DNA from: Amoebophrya sp. A120
Taxonomy: Eukaryota; Sar; Dinophyceae; Syndiniales; Amoebophryaceae
NCBI GenBank assembly: GCA_905178155.1
Contig: CAJINV010000002.1
Location: 12,161,621 to 12,225,620 of the forward strand
Direction: 5' to 3'
Length of the DNA: 64,000 nucleotides
Below are positions 21,548 through 33,682 of this stretch, one piece after another. The notes under the pieces were generated by a model that was not told the origin of the DNA, made no database searches, and saw nothing but the letters and a program-made list of their open reading frames with translations. Every line of letters begins with the position of its first letter. Position 1 is the first letter of the stretch. A program made the position numbers and the translations under genes.

Positions 21548-24270
21548 TCACAGATCCATTTTGATTTCTCCAAGTTCCTTGTCCATGTGCGACGCAAACG
21601 TTGACACGCCGGTCAGCCACTGCCACACCGTGTCGGCGTCTCGCTTGCCCTGGTACTCCTGCACACTGCGCGATCCGGCGGGGATAAAGTACAGGGTCGG
21701 AAATCCCGTCCACTGCAAAATGTCGATCGGTGATTCGTTGGCGGTACCGTCCATCTGGGCGACAAAGAGCATGGTATCCATCTTGCTCAAGTACACTTTC
21801 CTGGCCACCTTGCGAAACTCGGGGCTGAAGCGCTTGCAGTGCCCGCACCAGGGCGCGAAAACGTTCAAAAAAACATCCCGGTTCGCCTGAAACGCAGACT
21901 GCTCCAGCGTTTTGGCCACGACGATTTTTGGCTCCCCTGGTTCGGTCTCGTAGTCCGGAATTGGCTCAGATTTGAAGCTTCGGGCTACTTTACCTGAAAT
22001 AAAGACGATACAAAGCATGATCACACACAGTGGTACGTCAAGCTCAAGAGATCATTCCTCAATGTCCAACAAGAATCTGTCTCGTCTGTCATACCATCTC
22101 GGACGTTTTTGAACCACTCCACGAGCTTGTCTGCTGGTGACTCGGCAGCTGGTCCTTTCGCCTTCAATTCCTCAACACTGTGCGGATAGAGGTAGTACTC
22201 GCTACTTCCAGGTTGCATCTGCGCGACGACGTGCGGAAACTCTGAGATACCAAACATCGCCTGGATAGAGCCGCGGAAAGACACCTGTGAGTTTTTGCGA
22301 GGGCAGTGCCCTTCACCTTGTAGTCGATATCGTGTTCGAGTTCGGAATATATAACAGTACTCGATCCTAGACAGAGGTTTGACAAAAACGGAAACCAAAC
22401 CCGACTTGCTAGTCACTGCATATATTTCTTCAGCTGTAGAATACACCAACAGAAAAGGTAGTAGAGGGCCAAAATCCTATAAACGTTACTGCTCCGCGCT
22501 AGTCTAGTGCTATTCCTTCTGTTTTTACTAGTAGACGAAGAAGACGAACATCAAGAAGCACAGCGAACTACTTCTACAGAAACAAATATTCATTTCTACC
22601 GTATTCGTCGCAGCGATTCGGAACGGAGAGTCCCCGGAGGTGAAAATCCCACCGGGACGTAGCGTGGCCATTTGCTTCGTCGCAGCGAGCAACATTACCT
22701 GCAAAAAAACGAAAAAAAAAGACTTCAACCAAGTTAGGATTTGGTAGCAGAAACTCGAAGAAGCCAGCTTCTCGTTTTGGTAAAAACTCAGTTGCACCAA
22801 TCCTCCCTCAAGACTAATCTATCATACTTACCTCCCTAAAGTCATCCGCTCGATCTTCGAATTCCTTTTCATCGCCAACATCAGGCAAGACCCAGGCCAA
22901 TGGCGCGCCCGAGTACTGTCCAAACGTCGCGCGGTCGATCTTTCCGTAGGCCGGAAACTGGTGCGATTCCATCATGAGCTCCACTTGTCTTTCTGTATCT
23001 GACAGCGACACTTTCTCTAAGTCGAGGAACACCGGTGGCTCCTCCCGGTGTCGCAGTTCAACGAACCCCCGGGACCCTACCTTGTTCAACGGGTTTCCAC
23101 CGTGATCTGCTTGGGCTGTCAGTTTTTTCAGATACGTGATTCATTTTAGACATCCCGAAAATTTTTCTTCAGGTTGAACCTCATATCAATCTTAGTACCT
23201 GCGTAGCTCTTGGCATATTCGTCTACTTTCAAGTGATGCCATCGTGCGCGCTTGCGATTCTTGGAGGCCACCTTGGTGAAATTAGGCAGCCTGTCCCCGT
23301 CGTTCACGATATCAAATGTAAAAGTGTCTGGGTCTGGAAGAATGCAACTTGTCATGCTAAATCTGCAGCATGGAAAAATCTGTGTTGCATGATTACCAAA
23401 AGTCGCCCAATTTTGACCAAGTCGGGAGGTAGTTTCTCATGCAGAATAGGCATTAGAAAGTTCTCGCAGAATCTGTCATGCTAGCTCCGGCATTCCAGAC
23501 CTCATTGGTCATGGAAAAGCAGCATGACAAGTCGCGCATTCTTCCAGACCCAGACATTTTTACACTTGATACACGAGAAGTAGGGACAACCGCTCGTGGT
23601 GGGCATCGGGTATACCATACTGGACTGCTTGCGCACCAGCGACGGACTCGAGAAACTCTATCACTGACGGGGCACTTGGCTCACCCAGATATTCCAGATA
23701 ACCCTCGACGGCGTCGTTCTGCGTTTGATGTGAATTCTTCTTCTCCACCTACTTCTCGTAGCTTCAACGAGCTAGATTTCTGGATGAAAATGCTAACTCA
23801 GCAGTAGACTCTACCTAGCAGACAGAATCACCGATCGTGTGTGAAAAAAATCCTACCTCGCTGTATGTCCACCCCTCTTCGTCCGGTTTTCTGAAGTACA
23901 AAAACGTTGGAAAGCCCGACAGCTGGTAGAGACTTGCGAGATTCAAATTGTCCGAGTTCGTCATGTCTACCTCTACGAATGGCACTGTGATCTTTAGCTC
24001 GTCCCGCAGGTGCACGTTTTGCAGAGCGTCTTTGGCGGCCTGTTCAAAGATCGGCTTCCACTTCTGGCACTGCTGCGACCAGGGCACCTGGAACTTGATG
24101 AAAAATCCCTGCGGGTAGTCCGAAAACAAGGTCTCAAAGTCCTTCGCGATCGCACGGTACAGGTTCTCGGACAGTTTTTCCAGGGCGGCTAGTGCGAAGA
24201 GAGATGCGCTGAGCGTGCCGAACTGAAACACGGCAAGCAGCTGCAGAGATGCTTTGTAGAGCTTGTTCAT
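21548..24270 (-). CDS. Protein disulfide isomerase-like protein (about 7 exons)
   Basis: Predicted ER oxidoreductase/chaperone. The signal peptide is at the N-terminus (MNKLYKASLQLLAVFQFG, ATG 24270). Exons seen: 24270-23857; 23718-23572; introner E3; 23304-23152; about 23110-22832; about 22697-22610; about 22285-22090; about 21995-21548. The first thioredoxin domain carries WSQQCQKW where the usual CxxC would be, so the first Cys is replaced by Ser, and it keeps the cis-Pro GFPT. The middle segments look like b/b'-type folds (FGISEFPHVV). The last domain has the canonical APWCGHCKRFSPEF site and GFPTLYF. The C-terminus is KMDL, a possible variant of the ER-retention tetrapeptide. The joins TYSE-NDAVEGYLEYL and LLLV-NDGDRLP keep frame. 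The exon 3/4 junction is uncertain. Confidence 0.8.
23310..23571 (-). mobile_element. Introner E3 (262 bp) in the PDI gene
   Basis: The inverted ends extend about 48 bp (TATCAAATGTAAAAGTGTCT… against TATCAAGTGTAAAAATGTCT…), including a perfect 21-bp block. The perfect 5-bp flank duplication is CACGA at 23305-23309 and 23572-23576. Internal cores TTGTCATGC and GCATGACAA are present. Excision with one flank joins CTT CTC GTG to AAC GAC in frame. Confidence 0.88.
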
Positions 24271-25218
24271 CGTTTTCGCTCTGGACCGCCGAGGACCCTT
24301 TGTTTTTGTTTTTGCGTTGAACGGAAGGAAGGCCGGGGAACTGGGCGTTATCTTCAGCTTCTTCTCTTGCCTAGGGCTGCTCGAAGCGGCCGATGTACCG
24401 CTGCCTTGTTGCTGTCTTTGGTGGCTGCTGCAGTTTCCCTTTCCGGTGCCAGCTCCTGGCTCGCTGCGTTTCGAGCAAGAACCTCCCGCCCGAGTGAACC
24501 AAAGCGCTAAGCTGCGCTGCGCGTGCGAAAAGTTCCATAGATTGCTCGGTGAAAATTCGTGGGCGCGAGGTTTTACCACACTTTGATGTGGATGAGTAGT
24601 ACAACTGAAACTGTAGTCAAAGGCGTTCGAATTTGAGGGCGAAATAACTCCTCGTGCTCGCGAGGAAGACGAGGATGAACTCGACGAAGAGGGCGTTCGT
24701 GCCCGGACTGGCAATGCACTTCCATGCGCATTGGAATGACTCAGGTCATGTTGCTCTACAACTTCTCCCACTTCTTCTGACCGCGGTTGTCGAGTCCCAC
24801 TTCTTCCGACGCTTCGTACTTTTGCCCGGCGAATAGCGCTCGAAGCCAGTTTAGGTTTAGACCTACCACCTGAAGCTTCTGATTGTGATTGTCCTGACAA
24901 TCCGTCAAGAACATCACCATAAGTCGTCGTGTGTGTCTTGTGCTGCGCGTTACGCGGAGCCATTTCGTGTGGTCCTTTAACGCGGAGCATGCTTTCTCCT
25001 GTAGGGCTTTCGACGTTTCGTTGTCGCCCTCGTCGAGGACTCGACCCCGCCGTCTCTTTTTGCCAATTCCAATTTTCCTTCCACTTCCAAGGGACGAGGA
25101 AATTGGAGCAAGAAGCTGAAGACCAGCTTGTACTTGTTGAGGACGATGCCATCTTTGTTCCACCACAAAAGCGAGCTTTATTTGTCGCGACACCAGGGCG
25201 GCTTCGTAAAATCTTCAC
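24271..25218 (-). other. Open, low-complexity frame upstream of the PDI signal peptide
   Basis: The PDI frame stays open for about 316 codons upstream of the signal peptide, with an ATG at 25152. It is rich in Ser/Arg/Gly/Lys with a run of ten Ser. It could be a long N-terminal extension that would bury the signal peptide internally, or fortuitously open 5' sequence. The signal peptide argues for the 24270 start. Confidence 0.45.
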
Positions 25219-25676
25219 AAGAATGTGAATAGTCTAGTTAGACATGAGGGGTATCTATTAAGGTTCTTCGCTCACGGGTGACAGGCAGGCAGTAGAAGTA
25301 GACTCTCAAGAAGTCGTGTGAGGACCAGCCGCATCGCGGTACGTACAACACGAAATAACGCTCGTTTAGATTACGGAGCTACGCACTCTAGACATATTAC
25401 TGATTGGCAAGGCGTAAACTACATGCTTCTGGCTCTCGTGCAACTCGGTGGGCAAACGAACATCCAAGCAAAACAAGCCACGGTTTAACTTTAAGTTTAA
25501 CCGCAAGCGCAAACGATACCAAAGAGCTTAGAAACGCTGCAGTGCGGCAGCTTGCAACAAGCCATTATCCACCATATAGATTTATAACAAGCGAAAACCG
25601 CTATCGCAAAAACAAAAAAAATTCAAATAGGAACGGGCCTGGGCTTGGCATTCATCGACGATAGCATCGGCACAAA
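25219..25676. other. Intergenic region, PDI to acidic protein gene
   Basis: No gene, repeat or RNA is recognised. Confidence 0.4.
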
Positions 25677-27092
25677 CTACTCCGGGTAAACCCCGGAATT
25701 GTCACAATCATGCTGAACTTCCTCTTGCACTTTTTCCTCATCGATCAGTTCCTGCAGGCCGCCATTTCTCAGTTCACTGATTTCGTCGGTTTGCGCATCG
25801 TCTAAGGGAATCTCACTATTTTCGTGGTGCGGCAGCGAATCCAATTTGCTTTGCAGCTCTGTGCGAGCCACCGCAGTCGGATCCTGGTCCTGTGGGTTAC
25901 TCGATTGCGAGAGGTCGTGCGATACTCCTGGGGCGGACGCGGCGGCGTCTGCGTCCTCTTTGGCGGCAGCTACTTCTTCAGCCGACGGACCCGGCACAGG
26001 CACTACATAATCTCGCCACTGCGTAATGTCGAACGGGTCCACTGTGGCGGTGAAAGCCGTCTTTTGTTGAGCGCGTAGTTGTTGGGCTGGCGTGCGACCA
26101 CCTCCAATACTCTGCGGTGACGAAACACTCCAACGCACGTCTAGAAAAGAGGAATAAGCTGCTGCTGTTGGTTTTGCTCGTGCTACAGTAGTAGATCCAC
26201 TGCTACTACTGTTCATCTCCGTGGTGGTACGGGCGGCCATTGACACGGTATTATTTTTTCGCAGTCGTGGCGCTTCTGATAACTCTGCACCTCCTTCTGA
26301 AGAAGCGAACGCACGGGCAGGAACATCTTTTGCACGATCATGATCCAACCGCGGAAAAATCTGCAGCGCGGAAGATGAAGCTGTGTTACCTCCAGTCGAG
26401 GAGGCCGCACCCTCGCTCGCTGTCGCCGTGCCACTGCTGGTACTACCAGCTATTTCCCTTCCGTTTATCGCTGCTTCGTCCTTTTCTCCGTTCAAAAAAT
26501 CGTCAAATTGTTCGTCTTCGCCGTTGAGTTTGTCGTCCATTTTATCGGGATCCAAGTTCTCCTCTCCCTTGGCATTATCCGCGTACAGTTCCGAGGCTGC
26601 CTCCTCGATGTCGCCTCGCTCGGTAGGTTTTTCCGCGTGCGAGGAGAGCTCGTCCAGCGTATTCTGCATCTCGTCTTCGTCTTTTGCACCTTTTTGGGCA
26701 ACCAGCTCGGCCTCGTCCTCCAGTTTATCGTCCGCGTCCTCGCCACCGGCGCCCGCGGACAGGGCTGTCTTCTCCGCCTCCGCGTCGGCCGTGTGCGGTT
26801 CCTCCTCGTCCGCCGGATCAGGATCGGCCTCCGCGTCCGTGGTGTCTGTCGCGGAATCGGAGAAAGAGGTAGAGGACCACTTCCGGGAACAAACCTCCGC
26901 GCGGCGACATCCTTTTAGTGAAGGAGGTTTTTCGCTGCTGGGAGCACGGACTGCAAGATCTTCACTGAAGTAAATGGTCGGCCATGTTCTGTCTCCAAGG
27001 TACAATTTCAACTTCGCCGTTGAGCCAAAGAGCTGACCACACAGGGAAGCCACAACATCCTGACTCAACTTGAATACTTCCACCCCCAACAT
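25677..27092 (-). CDS. Acidic low-complexity protein of unknown function (471 aa from ATG)
   Basis: Not recognised. The frame is open from 27197 (GTG), with the first ATG at 27092 (MLGVEVFKLSQDVV). The first about 70 residues look folded (FKLSQDVVASLCGQLFG, LYLGDRTWPTIYF). The next 150 are strongly acidic (Asp/Glu/Ala-rich, e.g. ADDKLEDEAELV). A Ser/Thr/Ala-rich segment follows, then VDPFDITQWRDYVVPVPGPS and an acidic end. A spliced upstream exon is likely because no strong start or signal is seen. No membrane segment. The function is unknown. Confidence 0.6.
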   Translation of the reverse strand: MLGVEVFKLSQDVVASLCGQLFGSTAKLKLYLGDRTWPTIYFSEDLAVRAPSSEKPPSLKGCRRAEVCSRKWSSTSFSDSATDTTDAEADPDPADEEEPHTADAEAEKTALSAGAGGEDADDKLEDEAELVAQKGAKDEDEMQNTLDELSSHAEKPTERGDIEEAASELYADNAKGEENLDPDKMDDKLNGEDEQFDDFLNGEKDEAAINGREIAGSTSSGTATASEGAASSTGGNTASSSALQIFPRLDHDRAKDVPARAFASSEGGAELSEAPRLRKNNTVSMAARTTTEMNSSSSGSTTVARAKPTAAAYSSFLDVRWSVSSPQSIGGGRTPAQQLRAQQKTAFTATVDPFDITQWRDYVVPVPGPSAEEVAAAKEDADAAASAPGVSHDLSQSSNPQDQDPTAVARTELQSKLDSLPHHENSEIPLDDAQTDEISELRNGGLQELIDEEKVQEEVQHDCDNSGVYPE

Positions 27093-27197
27093 ATTTGATA
27101 GATGATGAGGAGGAGCTAGTACCACGGTTTCGCAGCTTACTAACCTATGTGACCTCCAGACTTTGTTCTTAAGTCGGACGGAAGGCGAACCTCCCAC

Positions 27198-28443
27198 AAT
27201 TCGGATGCGAGCACACTACCAATCCTTGTAGACGAAAACGATTTTCACAACGATAACGAAAGGCAGAACAAAGCACGATAAAATCCAATCGACACGATCG
27301 ACGATTCGGAAGAAACGCGATGGAACTACATCAAGCTACCCACATCCGAATCCGAATCAAACAAGGAAAGAAAAACTAAAACTGCCTCATCCAACGATCA
27401 ATGAGGACGACGAGTAGGTCATAGGATAAATATGCAGATGTCGATGTCTACTGGTGCTTCTCCTGCCTGAATGTCGATGAAAATAAACTTCTCTAAGGAT
27501 ACCACAGTTTAGAGAATGAACACTAGTTCCCATCGCTCTTGGAGCTGAGCTGCTACCACTTGCTGTTGTTCTCTGAATTGCTGGCTGTGCTGCCTTCACA
27601 TTTTCACCTGCAAAGTCAGCGTATTCGTCTCCTTAACGAAGTACAAATAGAAATAGAAATCAAATCTTACAAGATTGGTCGCCCGCGGGCTGAAGCCATC
27701 ATCACGAGGACGAGAATGATACGCTGTTCCCATGAAGGGAAAAACGAAAGCTCGAGATCGAAAAGCAAACCTGCTGGAAATATCCTTTTTTGAAGTTAAT
27801 GACACTCTAGAAGAAGGGTGAAACAAAGAAAAGTTCTACGAAAAGGATATCATTCACGTGTGGTTGTTCGGGGCTGAATTCGCAGATTGCAGATGCCAGA
27901 AAAGTGCAATGCAAAATCATCAAGAAATCAGAAAAACAAGTTCGAAAAACAATTGCTCAACAAGACATCGCTCTCGTTTGCAATGAATCGGAGCGAATAA
28001 ATTCATTTTTCTAGATAAAAGACAACCGTGATAGGTGGTATTGCAGAAAATTGCAAATTAGCTCGATAATCTTGAATGGCGCAGCATCATGTCTGCAGGA
28101 GAAACAGAAAATTCCCACTGCGGTGTCACTGCGGAAGGGTTCATAGTTTGTTTCTAGGAAAATAAAACCGATAATCTGAAATGATTTCGCCGTCTTGGCG
28201 TGGTTTCGGTGAAAACGAAACATAAACTTGAGAAACTTTTTTTTTGTTCATCCGGGTGAATCAATTCGGTCGTTAAACAAAACTAATCAAAACAAGAAAC
28301 GCAAAATAAGCTCTAAATAGTCAGCAAAATACAAAAATGTCTCAGGTGTTCATTTTCAACCTTGACGGGATTTTCAGGGCCTATTTTTCATCAAAATGAA
28401 AGAATTTCATTGAAACACAAGAACTTACAACTGGTCCTAAAAA
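27198..28443. other. Intergenic region, acidic protein gene to cathepsin C
   Basis: AT-rich with short frames only (for example minus-strand 27387-27599), none convincing. It may hold a 5' exon of the acidic-protein gene, but I cannot place one. Confidence 0.4.
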
Positions 28444-31400
28444 TCAGTGACTCACTTTAAACTTGTTCCGTTTCTGCCGGCCGCCAGGATGGTAGTTCGC
28501 AGTTTTCGTGTTTTCATTCTGGTCCAAAAACGAGGCGGAAGCGCTTGGCTTGGAAGACACAGAAGCGAGCAGCTGTCCAGCGCTAAATTTACCACCCGGC
28601 GCAACGTGCTGCAGCTTCTGCAAGTCCCGCTCGAAGCGGTCAAAGTCCGGCTTAAACCAGACCGCCTGGTGTTCGATGCCACCCGCGTTAGACCCGCGCT
28701 TGTACAGAAAGTACCCGTTGTCGCCCCACTGCTGGCCCCAGCTGTTCCGCACGGTCCAGTAGGGCGTTTGCTCCCCGTCGGCGGTGACGCCAAACCCGAC
28801 CGCCACCATGGCGTGCGTGGTCAACTCCCACTCCAAAGTGCCACTCTTCGCGTCCTCCGTCGGCTTCCCGTTCTTGGCCAGGTAGTGCAGGTGGCTCTTG
28901 GGCTGGGCGGGGGGTGAGAACACGCCGCCACTGTAGGTGGACAGTTCATCTGGCACTTCGGCGGCAATCGCGACCGGGCCGTGCTGGTAGATCTCCTGCT
29001 TCATCAGCTCCTCGTTGCAACCGCCATAGTAGTTACCCACGTAGCCGTAGTCCTGTTTTGAGTTTAAGATCCACGACAACACCATTGGTTTTCTGTGTCC
29101 TTTCTTGTCTTCAAAAGCAACCCTTCAAAATCTTTGTAATGTTCTCTTTAATGTTCTTTCGATCAGGTTCAGAGCCGCAAGACGGAGTAGTAACGCAAGA
29201 AAATGGAAATGCGACCTCGCCCCCAAGCGAGTAGAGTAAACTGAAATGACTTTCTTCACCGCCATACAGATGTTTCGGAATCGGATTGTCGTTTTTTTTT
29301 CATCTTCTTCAAACAAAAACAGCCGAGACTAAAAGAGATGAGGAGCTTGCGCTTACCTTCACGAAATAGGTGAGTTGCTTGAGCAACTTGTGGAGTTCCG
29401 GATGCGTCGTCTCCACGTTCGGCGTGGTCAGGGAATTTCCGTGCATGTGGTACACCGGGAACAGGTCGTTTTCCAGGTCCTGGAAGCGCTGGTACGCGGC
29501 CTCAAACGCGCCCCCGACCGAGGACAACAGACTCTTGTGCCCTTCCCCCTCTTTCGCTTTTTGCTTCTTTTCGGACAACAGCTGGAGGAAGGAAGTCGAA
29601 GATTTAGCAGAGGACGCCGGAACTTCTGCGTAAGGCGTGCGCAATCTGTGGGTTTCATTTAGCGGGGCTGTCAGATGAAACAAACGCAGATCCGGTAGTG
29701 TAAACAACTGCGTACTATTTTTGCCCGTTTTTTTACTTCACGGTCATACGCTTTCAGGTGTTGTTCTTCACGAAGCGTATATTTCGACGAATCAAAATCA
29801 ATCTCTATCTCATTATTGCGTTACTTCAACGGCAGCAAGTCGCTGGGTTTTGCCGGTTCCATGAAGACACTCCAATCCATGTGGTACGAAGAGCGTTTCT
29901 TCGGTCCCTGGAAAAGTTCCTCCTCCGTCGGTGGGCCGACAAAATCCTGGTCTCTCTTCAACTTTCGCTGTTGCATCAAGAAGGACTGGTGTTTGATGGT
30001 GAACGGACCATTCTTCGGCGTTGGATCTTGGAAAAAGGAAGTCTTGGTGGCCGGACAGGTATCGGATTCCTTGTCCCGCATGCATTTATCGTAGGTCGCG
30101 TAGCCGAGGTCACGCTGGTCGGAACTGTCATAGGGGAGGCACGAGGCTTCGCGGATGCCGTACGTTTTCGCGTGACGTCCAACCAAAAAAGGAAGCCCGC
30201 CATTGCACCCTTGGTTGGTTTCCGAACAGCTTACCTCAACAATTATGTTGTCAGTTAAAATAAATGCCTCGTTTATTTCAGCTGCAAGACGACGAGAACG
30301 ACCGACAGATCAGCGACGTGGCCATGAAGCTTACCCTTACGGAACAACACGGGCCTAAGAGAGCTAGCGCTGTGCTTTTGAATTTGAATTCCAAAAAAAA
30401 AGTAAAAATCAAAATGTACGACGCTCTCGGGCGACAGCTGCAGTGGTACGTCGACGCCGTACCTCCGTCGCAGGCCAATTCGAAACCGCGCCTCGATCGC
30501 AGCGACCGACGCAATGGCGTAGCACGACCCACACGATCCTTGGTTCAGGACTTCGCTTTGCCCAAACACAGTTTCCGACGCGGTCGCATGCCAGTCGAAA
30601 GCCTGTTGCAATATGGGTAAGGTTATCGTATAAAGTAGTACTTGTACTAGTGCATTTAATCTCAATGCCGTGTCATGGTGAATTCCGGTACACCAAAGAT
30701 TTTCGTAATCGCTTAAGCTTTTGCTGTTGTGCGTGACGCCTACACAAAGTTTGCTGGTTATGCTTTTGCGTGCATGCATGAGAAGTCTGCATTTGAATTG
30801 ATTTAGGTCAAAATCAATCCAAATGCAGACGAAGAAGTTGTACTAGCAACTGTTATATTAAAGTCGCTTCGGCACCACACAACTAAGTGTAAAGTAGAAG
30901 GCCATAACTTATTTATACTTTTACCTTCGGCGCTCGAACATTTTTGTTTGTCGCAACAGCTGGACTGCTCAAAGCTGTTTCAACCTGCGCTGCGTTTTCC
31001 AACGGATTGCGGTTCCACTCCTCAGACGGAACCAGGGGTTGCTGATGCCCGAGCGCCCCTTGTGGCACCGGGAAAAAGCCAACCGGACCTCCCGAGATGA
31101 TCATCGGGGAAACCACTAATTTGCGACTCACCGGCTTGCCGTCGACTTGGCGCGCCACCTTCGACCAGCGAACCACCTGCTGTTTCATGAACGAAGCATC
31201 AGCGGCGCCACGCGTCACTGCAGCGCTGGTCGTGCTGCCATCCACCCGTTCCGCGTACCAGCACTTGGCTTTCGGATGGTCCCCCCACCCGAACATCGTT
31301 TTGCCGCAATTCGATCGAAAGTCGGTCACCGTGCCGTCGTCGTTTTCTCCGTAATACGAGGAGGCAGATAAGTGCTTGTCCTTGTTCAAGGGCTGAAACT

Positions 31401-31878
31401 CAAAAAACGCGAACAAGGAGGAAGTGACCGGCTTTGAAGTCGATGGTGTACCATGAGTTGTGCTGGAAATATGCTGATCCAGTGGCAGCCGCAGCTCAAA
31501 TCCCTCATCATACGCCATTGTCCATTTGTGTGCTGCTGCGTTTTCGTCCACGTGGTCTTCACGACGGCGGTCGGTGGCGCCCCCGTTCGAGAGTAGTTCC
31601 AGCTTCCCCTTCGGATGCAAAACGACGTCAGCTATATGTTGAAACTTGTCGTTCTCGAGCGACTTCTTGTTCTCCTCCTCCAACGTACTAGCCACCGTGT
31701 TGGGAAACTCGATACCTGCGCAACTGGACCTCTTCCCATAGATCTTCCACTGCCCGATGGCCTGATGCTCCTCACAGTGGATCGGTAAATCGGCCTTCGC
31801 GGTGCGGTGCTCGGTGACCAATAGATTGATGGTGCTCCATGCACCGAACAAGCTGCCGACGCCTGCTCCGGCCGGCAT
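28444..31878 (-). CDS. Cathepsin C / dipeptidyl peptidase I-like cysteine protease (about 835 aa, 5 exons)
   Basis: Papain-family (C1A) exopeptidase, lysosomal or secreted in the family. Exons 31878-30925, 30602-30420, 30234-29824, 29707-29357 and 29052-28444 join in frame. Exon 1 holds the exclusion domain (YDEGFELRL, FAFFEF, CGKTMFGWGDHPKAKCWYAE match its conserved blocks). Catalytic residues are Gln339 and Cys345 (NQGSCGSCY), His713 (TTHAMVAVGFG) and Asn736 (RNSWG). LSPESVV-SCSETNQGCNGG is rebuilt exactly across the exon 2/3 splice. About 220 extra residues lie between the CLPYD block and DYGYVGNYYGGCNE, so the protein is nearly twice the animal enzyme length, a feature shared with long apicomplexan DPAPs. 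The signal peptide is unclear and may sit in a missing 5' exon. The exon 3/4 junction is not GT-AG. Confidence 0.88.
30785..30830. repeat. 46-bp near-perfect palindrome in cathepsin C intron 1
   Basis: The arms GTCTGCATTTGAATTGATTT and its complement are about 20 bp with one mismatch and a short centre. It lies wholly inside the canonical GT-AG intron 30603-30924. No clear flank duplication. It is possibly a decayed inverted-repeat element. Confidence 0.7.
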
Positions 31879-33682
31879 GCTGGTGGAAGTGGTCAGAGAT
31901 GTCTTGGTTTCGTTTTATTTTTCGTGGCGTCGCCAGAAACTTGCTAGCTTAAAGTATGTTTTCAAAAACACTTCTCGTTCTGCTGGTTTAAAAGACACTA
32001 GGATTTTTTTTGAAAAGAGTAGAATAACGTGCACGCTTTTCCTTCTTAGGACGAGCTATATCTGCTCAACAAAATTTAAATTTTGGAATCGATTTGTCGA
32101 ATTCGATTTGAGGTTGAAGGGCGAGGACTAGAAGTAGCAGGCGAAAAGTGTTTCTTGCGCTTGTTGGCCTTGCCTTTCTCGCAAATGCAACTACAGTCGG
32201 TTTGTCCACCGAAAGCGCCTGTGTCGCTTACAACTGCAAAATTCACGAATGCTACTTAGTCGAAGGATAAAGGATTTTAACTCTCCCTTTTCCTTTTTTG
32301 GGTTCACTCTCTGATGTCTCTCTCGAACCAATGAATCAAAAATTCTCCGCAAAACTTCCTTTCAAACTTTGTCTGACGATTATAGTTTGGCAACTAACTC
32401 GTCCTCGCTCGCTGGTTTGCTCGTTTCCCTATCATGACGAAAAAAACAAGGCGACCACAAGTTTCTTCCCCTTGTCTTTGATAGTTGTGAGCGAAAATGT
32501 AAGTGACGAAAAAACAAAATCTCCAACGTGCAGACGTGTCGAGCAAAAAAACGAAACAGATCAGAATAATTCCTCGTAGCAAATGCGAGTGCTGGCCTCT
32601 CTGCTTTCACAAGAAACGTTCTTTCGTCCCCCAACTAGGCGGGCTAGCACCTACGAAAATCAACGGAGGCGTTAATTTCAATTTCCGAAAGTAGAAAATA
32701 AACAAAGAAACCGATGATGATGAACAAAGACAGAAATAACTCTTTTGTTGGGCCAGGAAAAAAGTGCCGATGAGACGACCAATCATTTAATATGTTCTTT
32801 CTGTTTGCACTGTGTATGGAATGCGGCTCAACATCCAGGTCGCATATCATTGATATAGTGACTCATCTCAGAAATCAATGCTGGCACCGTCGGCTTTGTG
32901 TCCGCTAAACAAAACACCAGTTTGTTCTGGACAAAGCAACAAGGGATCTATTTTTTTCACTTTTGTTTTACAACTACTGCAACTGCGTGAAAAAAACACG
33001 GAGCGAGTACCAGAAGATGGCCTGCTTGCTTCGTAGGCTACAAAATTGAGAAAGCACTGGTATTTCGTGACCCCTCCTGAGAGAGACGAACGACAGGCAT
33101 AACGACTCAGCGCTGACCGCCTGTCTTCGCAAACCGTCAGGAAGAGGTCAGGGAAACGCCAGGGGCTACAAACATACTGCTGTCAACCACAAGGCCAGTT
33201 GGCTCTTGACGGCAGTTTTCGTAAGTTGCAAAAACAAACTTGTTGTTCCTGAACATGTTTGAAGCAAACATCATCGGATCAACGCAAAGTTCAAACGAAA
33301 GCGATCAGCAATGAAAATGTACGTAGTTGTAAATGAATATGAAAATGCATCATTGTGTTATTTATGAAATTCTACTGAAAATTGATGACCACAACCACTA
33401 CACCATGATGCAGAGGTACAACTCGTAGAGACGGTGGTAATAATTTATGAAAAACGTAAAACTTGGAATGCGAATGGTAAGAAAAGTAAATCCACATGTG
33501 TAGTACTGTATCGTCACGAAGAAATAGATTACTCAAGAAGTATGCTCTTGCGGACATTCGACTTCGAATTAGCTCCCGCATAAAATCTGCATGAAATAGC
33601 AAAAATGTAAAAAAAAAACCTCAAATGGGAAAACCTCAACCTGCCGCGTCTTTTTACTTACTCAATTTTATGCTGGTACCTC
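31879..33682. other. 1.8-kb intergenic region, cathepsin C to calpain
   Basis: No gene is supported on either strand. Short frames at 32298-32694 and 33372-33602 overlap one another and show no domain. No repeat is recognised. Confidence 0.45.
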
